A stretch of DNA of 39,114 bases from an uncultured Dorea sp. (GTDB taxonomy: Bacteria; Bacillota; Clostridia; Lachnospirales; Lachnospiraceae): NCBI GenBank assembly GCA_947647815.1, contig CANSLW010000005.1:1-39114 (forward strand), written 5' to 3'. Position numbers and translations under genes: made by a program. Shown piece after piece: positions 16,766 through 25,008 of the stretch (the first letter of the stretch is position 1; each line of letters begins with the position of its first letter). The notes under the pieces are model-generated. The model ran no database searches. It had not been told where the DNA came from and saw only the letters and a program-made list of their open reading frames with translations.

Positions 16766-18160
16766 ATGTCAGTTTGCAGTCCATTTCGGAAGATTACCAA
16801 ATACCTGGTCACGGCAGCCTGTACCCGGCCGCTGCATATTGGAAGCGCGATGGGAGATAAAGAGGAAGTGCTGATCCATCCCGTAGACGACGTGCCGTTT
16901 ATCCAGGCGGCGAGCATTGCGGGAGTATTCCGGGGATATTATGCGGCATGTCATAGTGAGAAAGAGACAGACGCCCTGTTCGGGGCAAGAAGAAGCGCAG
17001 GCGGGGAGAATGCGGCGGAGAATGGAAGCCGGGTACGCCTAAGCGACGGAAGATTCTGCGGGGACAGCCCGCTTCTGGAATTAAGGCCCCGGGTCAGCAT
17101 TAACCCGGAGACAGGCTCCTGCGAAGCAAGTACGATAAAAGGTACGGGTAAAAAGGCGGGGCATAAGTTCAATATGGAATATATCGGGGCAGGCGCCCGG
17201 TTCGAATTCGCCGTATATCTGTATGATGATGAGAGGCAGGATGCGTTAGAGGAGATCTTGTCGGCAATCCATCGGGAACAGGTTCAGTTCGGCGGACAGA
17301 AGAGTAATGGATGCGGGTATATGAGCCTTGCAAGTGTGAAAAAGAAGACTTTCGATATGACCCTGGCGTCGGACCGTAGGCTGTGGGCGGCAGAGGACGA
17401 GTTAGAAGCAAAAGAGTATGAAGAGATCCTGGCTGAGATTGAGGCGAAAGAGACCGCAGACCGGACGGGAGCGTATGAGATTATCGTAAAGGGATGCACG
17501 GAAGGAAATCTTCTGGTTAAGAGTATCGCAGTACCGGACTGCGGAGAAGACGCCCCGGACTGCATGAACCTGCGCAATGCTGCGGGAGATTATATCGTAC
17601 CGGGAAGCTCCTTAAAAGGCGCGGTAAGAAATCAGATGGAGAAGATCGCAGGCTATCTGGGCCGGGAGGAGATCATCCGGGATACGTTCGGATATACGGG
17701 CGCTTCGCCAAAGGACAGTAAGGCGGGGAACATCGTCTTCCATGATACGGTTGTCGGCAGCCGGATGGAGAACGACATGGCGGAGCTGTCACATAGGATT
17801 CATATTGATAAATTTACCGGAGGAGTCATGGACGGCGGATTGTTCCATGAGAAGAATGTATCCGGGGATATGGACATCAGCATTTCCATCAAGAACCGGA
17901 ATCATCCTGAGAGGACCTGCGGCCTTCTTCTGATGGCGCTTCGGGATCTGGCAATCGGCGTGATGAATCTTGGAAGCGGTTATAATGTGGGAAAAGGTAT
18001 CATAGACGTCAGTGAGATCATTGTGAAAGATACGGGGAACAGGCAGGAGGCGGTGATTCGTTTTAAGGGAAATGAAGGCGCAGGCTTCGGGATTACCGGG
18101 GAGAAGACAATCATATCGCAGTGTATGAAGGCAGCACAGAAGGAGGCGGCAGCAGTATGA
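16766..18160 (+). CDS. Double Cas7 (Csm3-like) RAMP fusion
   Basis: Two RAMP domains in one chain. Domain 1 (about 1-200) shows RPLHIGSAMG, FIQAASIAGVFRGYY, RPRVSINPETG and FGGQKSNGCGYM. Domain 2 (about 230-440) shows YIVPGSSLKGAVRNQM, VFHDTVV, HRIHIDKFTGGVMDGGLF and NLGSGYNVGKG. In Cas7 proteins the Asp in a HxIxID-type loop cuts target RNA; domain 2 keeps IHID, while domain 1 has an Asn at the matching place (RVSIN), so only domain 2 may cut. ATG directly follows the csx10 stop, with GGAGG 8 nt upstream. Cas7 fusions are known in III-D and III-E. Confidence 0.82.
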   Translation: MSVCSPFRKITKYLVTAACTRPLHIGSAMGDKEEVLIHPVDDVPFIQAASIAGVFRGYYAACHSEKETDALFGARRSAGGENAAENGSRVRLSDGRFCGDSPLLELRPRVSINPETGSCEASTIKGTGKKAGHKFNMEYIGAGARFEFAVYLYDDERQDALEEILSAIHREQVQFGGQKSNGCGYMSLASVKKKTFDMTLASDRRLWAAEDELEAKEYEEILAEIEAKETADRTGAYEIIVKGCTEGNLLVKSIAVPDCGEDAPDCMNLRNAAGDYIVPGSSLKGAVRNQMEKIAGYLGREEIIRDTFGYTGASPKDSKAGNIVFHDTVVGSRMENDMAELSHRIHIDKFTGGVMDGGLFHEKNVSGDMDISISIKNRNHPERTCGLLLMALRDLAIGVMNLGSGYNVGKGIIDVSEIIVKDTGNRQEAVIRFKGNEGAGFGITGEKTIISQCMKAAQKEAAAV

Positions 18161-18543
18161 GTTACAGGATACAGAAGATAGAGTGGGATAAGGCGCTGGT
18201 GCAGGCGCAGGATTATGAGTATGCACTGGTCTATATGATCAGTGAAGTACTGTTGTGTAAGACTGCTGATCTTCCGGATGTGGACTGGGAGGAATGCACG
18301 GAAGCAAGATTCTTCGACAGGGAAAAAGAACTCCATATCTATGAGGAAGACGGGCAGATGCAGGCAGTGGAGGTTATAGATACCAAGGAAGAACAGGATA
18401 ACTGCCTGGTTCGCAGATACCAGATCGCCAACCGGTTCCGGGAAGCCGGTAAGCTGCTGCGCGTCCACGAATATCTGGATTACGACGAGGACGGACAGGC
18501 GGCAGTAAGCCTGACCCGGCTGGCAGGAATCGAGGAGGTGTAG
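18157..18543 (+). CDS. csx19: Csx19-like protein (TIGR03984 type)
   Basis: A 128-residue acidic protein with no RAMP Gly-rich loop. TEARFFDREKELHIYEEDG resembles the Csx19 core block, and the position between III-D RAMP genes fits. Csx19 is a subtype III-D subunit of unclear role; it might stand in for the small Cas11 subunit, which has no separate gene here. Start: ATG 18157, overlapping the previous stop as ATGA, with GGAGG upstream. The recognition rests on one motif plus context. Confidence 0.62.
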   Translation: MSYRIQKIEWDKALVQAQDYEYALVYMISEVLLCKTADLPDVDWEECTEARFFDREKELHIYEEDGQMQAVEVIDTKEEQDNCLVRRYQIANRFREAGKLLRVHEYLDYDEDGQAAVSLTRLAGIEEV

Positions 18544-18546
18544 AAG

Positions 18547-20589
18547 ATGGGGGCAGGATATAATCAGAAGAATTCGAAGAACCAGGGGAGGAACCGTAAC
18601 AACCAGGGACAGAACTATAATGGCCAGAAGAATCAGAAATATGGCGGGCAAGGCGGTCAGAAGAATCAGAGAAACGGCTATCAGGGCGGTCAGAGAAACC
18701 AGGGATACGGAGGTTACCAGGGCGGACAGGGGACGTCTTATGTAGGCGCGCCGTATAATTTCGTCTCATTTGCAGATAAAGTATACGAGTATCCGGCGGA
18801 TCAACTGACAGCGCATAACCAGATGTCAGACGAACTGGTAACGGGCGAGATCAGTTATGAGGTCAAGGCAGAGACGCCGATGATGATAGACGACGGAAAA
18901 GGCAGGTTCTTTAGGGACGCAAGAGGAAGATATGCGATACCGGGAAGCACCATGCGGGGATTGATCCGCGCAAATGCACAGATTCTTGGATTGTCGGGAT
19001 TCGAAGATGATATCGACGACTATGCGCTGATGTACAGAAATGTGGCGTACGGCGCCGAGAAGAAACGCTATAATACCGTCCTGGGAGCAAAGCAGCTTCG
19101 GATCAACGACGGAAACAGAAGCTACGGCATAGGCGTATTGCTGAATGTTCACGCCGGTTATGTAGCAAATGAAAACGGGAAATATGTGATCTATCAGACC
19201 TGCGTGGATTCTATTAAGAAAGAATTCAAGGGAATGAATTATTATGCGCTGAGTGAAAGAAAGATTATCGGGGATTATCTGAAAGATCCGTCAAAATTCC
19301 GGTATCCGGTATTCCGGCCGCAGGGGAAGAGCATCCTGCAGCATGAGTTCAAAGCATTCAGACGGAACGAAGCAAAAGGAAGAGTACAGTATATAGGTGT
19401 TGAGAATAAGGAATATAAGCCGTATTGTATCAAGGTATCTTACCAGGTGGCTCATGAGAAAGATATCGTAGCGGTAGGCAAGCCGGGAGAATATGATCAT
19501 GAGGGTTATGCGGTAAGCACTGGCAAGATGAACCAGAAAAAAGTGGTCTATATTGTACCGCAGATGGATAAGAGCAAACCGGCAATTGAGATTTTGGAGC
19601 GGGATATCCGGGCATTCCAGATTGATATGAAGAAGAAGGAAAATACGCTGAAACGCTTCGGCGGCAGGAAATATTTCGACCTGCCGGAGGCGGGGCAGAC
19701 GAAGCCTATCTTTTATATTCAGCTGGACGGCAGGCTGTACTTCGGATTTACCCCCAGATTAAGGCTGTTCTATGACCATACGATTAAGGAAGGACTGAGA
19801 CAGAAGACGAAGAACGGCAGAGTCGATTATAATAAGGCGCTGTTCGGTTACACTGATACGGACGGCAGTTACAAATCCAGGCTGTCTTTTTCAGACGCGG
19901 TGATACAGGGAGATGGGAAAGAGTTAGGCAGCCAGTCGCTGATCCTGGCAGAGCCGAAACCGACCAGTTATCTGGATTATCTGAAGCCGAACCATGGCGA
20001 AGGCGTGACTTATAATAAAGATGATTTTGAACTGCGGGGCGTGAAGCAGTACTGGCTTCGCAAAGATGTCGTACAGACAGACGCCGCGTCCATGAAGAAT
20101 AAAGAGAAGGTAGCGTCTGTGATCCGGCCATTAGATAAAGGAGTCAGATTTACCGGAAAGATCCGGTTCCAGAATCTGACACAGGATGAACTGGGATTGT
20201 TGTTATGGGCGGTCAGGCTGAATCCCGGCTCATGGATGAATGTGGGGAAAGCGAAGGCCTTCGGCTATGGAAATATATCGCTAAAGATCACGGATGCGAA
20301 GAAGCTGGATCTGAAGAAAGCATATGCGGCAGAAGAGATGCTGGAACTGGATCCTTTTGAGGCGATTACCGTTGACGAAGCGATTGCAAATTATAAAGAA
20401 GAGATGAAGCGGTTCCTGAAAGGCAGGTCCATTGACGAACTTCCTCATATCAAAGAGTTCTTCATGATGAAGGATTCCAAGAGTATCCCGGATGAGGAGA
20501 AGACGAGATATATGAGTATCGAGAAGAGAGAGTATCAGAGCAGGAAAGCAGTGTTGCCGAGTGTGGAATCGGTTGTGAAGCGTAAGTAA
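18547..20589 (+). CDS. TIGR03986-like RAMP protein with Gln/Asn/Gly/Tyr-rich N-terminal tail
   Basis: Residues 1 to about 65 are low complexity: repeated units such as NQG, GQKN, YGGQGG and YQGGQ, rich in Gln, Asn, Gly, Tyr with scattered Arg/Lys. The RAMP part starts near residue 95: YEVKAETPMMIDDGKG, YAIPGSTMRGLIRANAQIL, a long insertion, then GVRFTGKIRFQNL, LNPGSWMNVGKAKAFGYGNI (the Gly-rich loop) and a charged helical end. It matches the large TIGR03986/SSO1426-type RAMP of III-D complexes. The tail is not usual for RAMPs. GGAGG precedes the ATG; it is the last gene of the effector operon. Confidence 0.8.
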   Translation: MGAGYNQKNSKNQGRNRNNQGQNYNGQKNQKYGGQGGQKNQRNGYQGGQRNQGYGGYQGGQGTSYVGAPYNFVSFADKVYEYPADQLTAHNQMSDELVTGEISYEVKAETPMMIDDGKGRFFRDARGRYAIPGSTMRGLIRANAQILGLSGFEDDIDDYALMYRNVAYGAEKKRYNTVLGAKQLRINDGNRSYGIGVLLNVHAGYVANENGKYVIYQTCVDSIKKEFKGMNYYALSERKIIGDYLKDPSKFRYPVFRPQGKSILQHEFKAFRRNEAKGRVQYIGVENKEYKPYCIKVSYQVAHEKDIVAVGKPGEYDHEGYAVSTGKMNQKKVVYIVPQMDKSKPAIEILERDIRAFQIDMKKKENTLKRFGGRKYFDLPEAGQTKPIFYIQLDGRLYFGFTPRLRLFYDHTIKEGLRQKTKNGRVDYNKALFGYTDTDGSYKSRLSFSDAVIQGDGKELGSQSLILAEPKPTSYLDYLKPNHGEGVTYNKDDFELRGVKQYWLRKDVVQTDAASMKNKEKVASVIRPLDKGVRFTGKIRFQNLTQDELGLLLWAVRLNPGSWMNVGKAKAFGYGNISLKITDAKKLDLKKAYAAEEMLELDPFEAITVDEAIANYKEEMKRFLKGRSIDELPHIKEFFMMKDSKSIPDEEKTRYMSIEKREYQSRKAVLPSVESVVKRK

Positions 20590-20598
20590 GGAACGGTT

Positions 20599-20799
20599 AA
20601 AAATTCTACCTGTGTAGTTTTATTTCGAATGTGGACGGTCGATTGAGAGTTTCCTTCCATTCCGACAGAACTTGCCACTGGCAACTTTTTTGCATGCGAT
20701 GGCAAAGGACGCCCCCCCAAATGTCTGCTTAGAGGAAGGAAACTCTCAACAGGTCTGTGCATTGGCAATGGATTTTAAACTGCACAGGTGGAAAATTTT
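20599..20799. repeat. Nested inverted-repeat element after the effector operon
   Basis: A perfect 16-bp inverted repeat (20643-20658 with 20734-20749) lies inside a longer imperfect one (20599-20620 with about 20778-20799, core ACCTGTG/CACAGGT). The centre holds small hairpins such as TTGCCA-CT-GGCAA and a G/C run. No ORF is convincing here. It could be a MITE-like element or a structured RNA/terminator. Confidence 0.55.
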
Positions 20800-20836
20800 G
20801 TAACAATTCAGTTCTTGCCATGGGGTGAATTGTTAC
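20800..20836. terminator. 11-bp perfect hairpin
   Basis: GTAACAATTCA (20800-20810) and TGAATTGTTAC (20826-20836) form a perfect stem with a 15-nt loop, directly next to the nested element. No strong T run follows, so it may be an operator or processing site rather than a terminator. It lies 57 bases before the Fe-S protein gene. Confidence 0.4.
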
Positions 20837-20893
20837 AGAGTAACTTTTAAAAAGGTTAAGAAGTAAAATTTATAATAAGCATGGTGGAATCTT

Positions 20894-21592
20894 ATGAAAT
20901 TAACAGAGGAATTAAAAAAGGTATTGTATGATGAAGGCGCTGATTTGGTTGGAATTGGAGATATGAGTGGAGTAGAAAACTGTGATTTCAGAACAGGCAT
21001 ATCGGTCGCTGTTTCGTTGCCTGAGAAGCTCATCATAGATCTGCAGGAGGCGCCGACGAAAGAATATTATGATCTATACCATTCATTAAATAAGAAATTA
21101 AACACAATTATTGCGGCAGGCGAAGAATTTTTGCAAAGTAAAGGATTTGAGGCTTATGCACAGACAACAGACCGTGTAGAAATTGATAACAATAGAATCA
21201 CTCCGCTTCCACATAAAACAGTTGCTACAAGAGCAGGTCTTGGATGGATTGGGAAGAATGGCCTGCTAGTGACTCTGCAATATGGCTCAGCAATACGTAT
21301 CTCTTCGCTGCTGACAAATGCTCTTTTGGAATGCAGTAAATCTGTTGATCGTTCTAACTGCGGACAATGTACGATATGTGTGGATCAGTGCCCTGCGCAG
21401 GCGTTAAAGGGAAACTTGTGGAAAGCCGGTATGCAAAGGGAACAGATTGTAGACGTAGAAAAATGTTATAAGAAGCAAGTGGAGATCATGGTCGAGAGAA
21501 CAGGGATTGAAGCAGATTTATGCGGAAAATGTTTTGCAGTTTGCAGATATACGAGAAGGTATTTACATAATATATCTCAGGTCTTACGGTGA
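20894..21592 (+). CDS. QueG-like double 4Fe-4S protein
   Basis: The middle reads LPHKTVATRAGLGWIGKNGLLVT, the cobalamin-binding-region signature of epoxyqueuosine reductase-like proteins. Then come CGQCTICVDQCP and CGKCFAVCRYTRRYL for two 4Fe-4S clusters. At 232 residues it lacks the C-terminal part of true QueG, so it belongs to the shorter QueG-like family whose reaction is unknown; queuosine synthesis is not certain. It sits between the RAMP operon and CRISPR array 1 and could be a bystander. Confidence 0.8.
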   Translation: MKLTEELKKVLYDEGADLVGIGDMSGVENCDFRTGISVAVSLPEKLIIDLQEAPTKEYYDLYHSLNKKLNTIIAAGEEFLQSKGFEAYAQTTDRVEIDNNRITPLPHKTVATRAGLGWIGKNGLLVTLQYGSAIRISSLLTNALLECSKSVDRSNCGQCTICVDQCPAQALKGNLWKAGMQREQIVDVEKCYKKQVEIMVERTGIEADLCGKCFAVCRYTRRYLHNISQVLR

Positions 21593-21630
21593 CGATGATG
21601 TAGCCGGCAATAATTTCTAACTATGTTGCT

Positions 21631-21670
21631 GCAATTCGATCGTGCGTTTGCATGCAAATTATCGAATTGC
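21631..21670. repeat. Perfect 10-bp inverted repeat with inner palindrome
   Basis: GCAATTCGAT (21631-21640) and ATCGAATTGC (21661-21670) enclose the 12-base palindrome TTTGCATGCAAA (21647-21658). It lies 39 bases after the Fe-S gene and 45 before the leader promoter, and could be a terminator-like structure or a protein site. Confidence 0.5.
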
Positions 21671-21715
21671 AAACGAGCTGGTGGATTAGCAATCGCACTG
21701 TTGGAATAATTTTTC

Positions 21716-21903
21716 TTGACTAAGAGATGAGATGTGGTAGAATAAAATAGATGGAGAGATAGGAAGAGATTGTATTTATTTTAGTACAATTTTTGAAAAG
21801 ACAAAAAAAGAGGGCGAAAATGCTAGTTATCAGAATATTCAGATAATTACCTGCAAAAATGAGCCTGGAAAGCCTTGATTTTAGCGGGTTCTGAGAGGAT
21901 ACC
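21716..21903 (+). promoter_or_regulatory. CRISPR leader 1 with promoter
   Basis: TTGACT (21716-21721) and TAGAAT (21738-21743), 16 nt apart, form a promoter reading into array 1. Downstream are an ATTGTA/TACAAT inverted repeat, a TTATC-GAATATTC-GATAA palindrome, and a hairpin whose arms ACCTGC and GCGGGT lie just before the first repeat. The same order occurs in leaders 2 and 3, so these are likely signals for transcription and spacer insertion. Confidence 0.8.
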
Positions 21904-23277
21904 GTAGAAATGAAGGATACCCGTAGAAGGGAATTGCTACAACGCTGTCATGTGGATTTGCGCGCATGTAAACTGCGGTAGAAATGAAGGATACCCGTAG
22001 AAGGGAATTGCTACTCCCTCTATGTATTTTATTTGGGAGTGCTTGCGAGGTAGAAATGAAGGATACCCGTAGAAGGGAATTGCTACAAAGCCTTTATACC
22101 AGCCTTAGTTATCCTGCTGATGTAGAAATGAAGGATACCCGTAGAAGGGAATTGCTACACCCTTCTCTTATCTTATTTTTTGTAAGAGCTGCACAGTAGA
22201 AATGAAGGATACCCGTAGAAGGGAATTGCTACTGTAATCAAACACAATGTTAACATTGTAGTTAATAATGTAGAAATGAAGGATACCCGTAGAAGGGAAT
22301 TGCTACAGACAAAAGATTAAAGATGCAAAAAAATTACGAAGTGGTAGAAATGAAGGATACCCGTAGAAGGGAATTGCTACTGTTGGCAGATCTTCAAGAT
22401 CCTCATTGTCCTCAGTGTAGAAATGAAGGATACCCGTAGAAGGGAATTGCTACAATCACGCAGTCTCATATCATCAACTACAGATTTGAAGGTAGAAATG
22501 AAGGATACCCGTAGAAGGGAATTGCTACGCTCGTCCTCTGGAGTATCCTCAGGCTCGTCCTCTGGAGGTAGAAATGAAGGATACCCGTAGAAGGGAATTG
22601 CTACACGAGACAAAAGATTAACGACAAAAAGAAATTTTTGAAGTAGAAATGAAGGATACCCGTAGAAGGGAATTGCTACATTCTTCAACTCTAATTTCTC
22701 TCATAATAATAACCTCGTAGAAATGAAGGATACCCGTAGAAGGGAATTGCTACGCTGCTTAAAGAGAAAATTCGTAGTCGTCTTCTGCTTGTAGAAATGA
22801 AGGATACCCGTAGAAGGGAATTGCTACGCTTGTTTGTTGCCTTTGTTAAAATATTCCCTAATTTTGTAGAAATGAAGGATACCCGTAGAAGGGAATTGCT
22901 ACATTTAGTAAGGTTCAACATAATCTTCCTCTTTTCTCCGGTAGAAATGAAGGATACCCGTAGAAGGGAATTGCTACAACTCCCAGCCGATAACTGTCTC
23001 AAGGTCCATGAGTTCGTAGAAATGAAGGATACCCGTAGAAGGGAATTGCTACACCTCAGCATGTTCGCCATATGTAGAGTTAGCAACTCGTAGAAATGAA
23101 GGATACCCGTAGAAGGGAATTGCTACAGGCTGAGGATCCTCAGGAGTGGTGGGTGGTGTTGGCGGGTAGAAATGAAGGATGCCCGTAGAAGGGAATTGCT
23201 ACAGCAGAACAAATGAATGCCCTGCAATTTTATTGAGAACGTAGAAATGAAGGATGCCCGTAGAAGGGAATTGCGCA
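21904..23277 (+). CRISPR. CRISPR array 1: 19 repeats, 18 spacers
   Basis: The 37-nt repeat begins GTAGAAATGAAGGATACCCG and ends AAGGGAATTGCTAC, with GTAG/CTAC ends that are reverse complements and an inner CCC/GGG hairpin. Spacers are 35-39 nt. The leader is on the left, and the last two repeats carry a change (GGATGCCC) and the final one loses its 3' end, so the array reads on the + strand. The presumed crRNA 5' tag is ATTGCTAC. Most spacers are antisense to plausible coding sequence. Spacers at 22307 and 22605 are related to each other. Confidence 0.98.
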
Positions 23278-23307
23278 CCAGTAATCCTAAGATTACTGGT
23301 GCGTTTT
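23274..23307 (+). terminator. Terminator at the end of array 1
   Basis: CGCACCAGTAATC and GATTACTGGTGCG form a perfect 13-bp stem with a 4-nt loop CTAA followed by TTTT. It begins inside the last, damaged repeat, so it ends the array transcript precisely. Confidence 0.85.
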
Positions 23308-23405
23308 CAGTTCCAGAGAGAGAAAGGAGGCGAACGTGTATGATAGATCTCCGGAACGCGACACAACAATGACCAACTATTCAAATGAAAGAAAGAGGTA
23401 CACGT

Positions 23406-24965
23406 ATGAAAAAAGATTTAAAGAAAATGACCCAGGAATGGATGCAGCTGGAGCGAAAGACGCTGGAGCAGAGGAAGCAGGCAGACGAGTTCTACGAGAA
23501 CAAACTGATGAAGCTCATCGAAGAGGAATTCATTAAGAAGAACAAGAAGAAGATATTTGAGAAAGCGGAATATTTTGTCGTGTCCGTAGGAACTTCCTAT
23601 GAACCGATCGTGCTGAACATCCGATTATTTTCACCGAAGAGGATTTTATTCCTGTATACGGAGAAGACGGAGAAAATCCTGAACAAGATTGTCCAGTATT
23701 GCGGACTTGAGCCGGATGTATATGAGAAGAGCAGGGTAAGCGAGACAGATCCCCTGGACATTTACAGAGAGATTAAGAGATATTACTTAGAGTGGAAGAA
23801 GCCTGAGAAAATGTATATTGATTTCACAGGCGGAACGAAAGCAATGTCGGCAGCGGCGGCGATGGCAGGAGCGCTGATTGACATACAGTTGGTATATGTA
23901 GGAACGAATGATTATCTGGCTGATTTCAGAAAGCCAAACCCAGGTTCAGAGACACTTTTCTATATTAACAATCCCCTTGCAGTATTTGGAGACCTTGAGA
24001 TTGAGAAGGCGTTTGCCTTATTCGAGAGATATAATTACGCAGGCGCAAAAGAGAAATTAGCGGTATTGAAGGAAAATATTCCGGATCCGAATACCCGTCA
24101 GCAGTTGAATTTTGTATATTTGCTGGCAGAGACTTACGAAGCGTGGGATGCGCTTGATTTCGTGCCGGCATATGAGCATATTACGGCATTGAACCGTCAG
24201 CTTCGCAGAGACCAGAGGATGCACCAGAATTTCCTGATTATGGATTTCTGCGCGGAATTAGAGCGGCAGGAAGAGATGGTCGGTTACCTGAAAGAGATCC
24301 CGGTACTTGTCAAAGAACGTAAGAATATGGAGATCTTAAAAAAGAAGGAACTGATCACGGCATTGATGTTTACCATGTGCCAGAATGGATTGATCCGCGA
24401 GCAGCAGGAGAAATACGATATGGCGACGCTGTTATTCTACCGCCTGTTGGAGATGATTGAGCAGAGAAGATTGGCAATTTACAACTTATATGTATCCCGG
24501 ATGGAATATAGAGGAATTCAGTATAATGTCAAAAACGCACCGGAATTCGCAGGCATTTCCCCCAATGAGCAGTATGAGCTGCTGAAGCAGAAAGTACAGG
24601 ATATCAAGAGGAAATTATTTGGAAAAGGCAATAATTATCTGCCAGATCAGGTATCTCTGTTGGAGGGATTCATATTGCTGCAGGCGCTGGGAGATCCGAT
24701 TGTGTCAGATCAGGATGGGCGCGGTATTGATAAGCTGAAACGAATCCGTGCGATGGTATTTCTCAGAAATAATTCGATTTTCGCTCATGGACTGGGACCG
24801 GTTGGTTTCAAAGATTTTGATAAATTCAAGAAATTTGTCCTGGAGATGTTTGAGAAATTCTGCGGTATAGAGAAGATTAACTATGCAAGATACAGAAGAG
24901 ATATCACATGGATTAATCCGCTGGACTCCCGTTATTATGCATCTGGAATGGTAGAAGAGTTATGA
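23406..24965 (+). CDS. TIGR02710-type CARF-HEPN protein
   Basis: After a charged coiled-coil-like N-terminus (about residues 1-45), the CARF domain shows VVSVGTSYEPIVLNIR and IDFTGGTKAMSAAAAMAGA (Asp139), the TIGR02710 family signature. A helical middle leads to the HEPN motif RNNSIFAHG (Arg454, His461; Rx6H). Expected role: RNase switched on by cyclic oligoadenylate. ATG 23406 has AGAGG 7 nt upstream, and alternative upstream starts lack support. It lies between array 1 and cas1, in a second transcription unit with the adaptation genes; its origin differs from the two CARF genes in the effector operon. Confidence 0.85.
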   Translation: MKKDLKKMTQEWMQLERKTLEQRKQADEFYENKLMKLIEEEFIKKNKKKIFEKAEYFVVSVGTSYEPIVLNIRLFSPKRILFLYTEKTEKILNKIVQYCGLEPDVYEKSRVSETDPLDIYREIKRYYLEWKKPEKMYIDFTGGTKAMSAAAAMAGALIDIQLVYVGTNDYLADFRKPNPGSETLFYINNPLAVFGDLEIEKAFALFERYNYAGAKEKLAVLKENIPDPNTRQQLNFVYLLAETYEAWDALDFVPAYEHITALNRQLRRDQRMHQNFLIMDFCAELERQEEMVGYLKEIPVLVKERKNMEILKKKELITALMFTMCQNGLIREQQEKYDMATLLFYRLLEMIEQRRLAIYNLYVSRMEYRGIQYNVKNAPEFAGISPNEQYELLKQKVQDIKRKLFGKGNNYLPDQVSLLEGFILLQALGDPIVSDQDGRGIDKLKRIRAMVFLRNNSIFAHGLGPVGFKDFDKFKKFVLEMFEKFCGIEKINYARYRRDITWINPLDSRYYASGMVEEL

Positions 24966-25008
24966 TCCATCCGGCAGTCATCTATGTGAAAGAACAGGAG
25001 GAAGAAGC

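Noticed and set aside
9093..20589. Subtype III-A or III-B assignment
   Set aside because: No Csm2/Csm5 or Cmr1/Cmr6/Cmr5-like genes; Csx10, the Csx19-like gene and the RAMP fusion fit III-D.
21984..23093. Open frames on both strands through the CRISPR arrays, with repeated MKDTRRRELL or SNSLLRVSFIST segments
   Set aside because: They come from translating the CRISPR repeat; the frames simply stay open across repeats and change with each spacer. Not genes. The same holds in arrays 2 and 3.
23336..23536. 66-aa frame MYDRSPERDTTMTN overlapping the TIGR02710-type CARF gene start
   Set aside because: It runs in another frame over the true gene start and has no family features.
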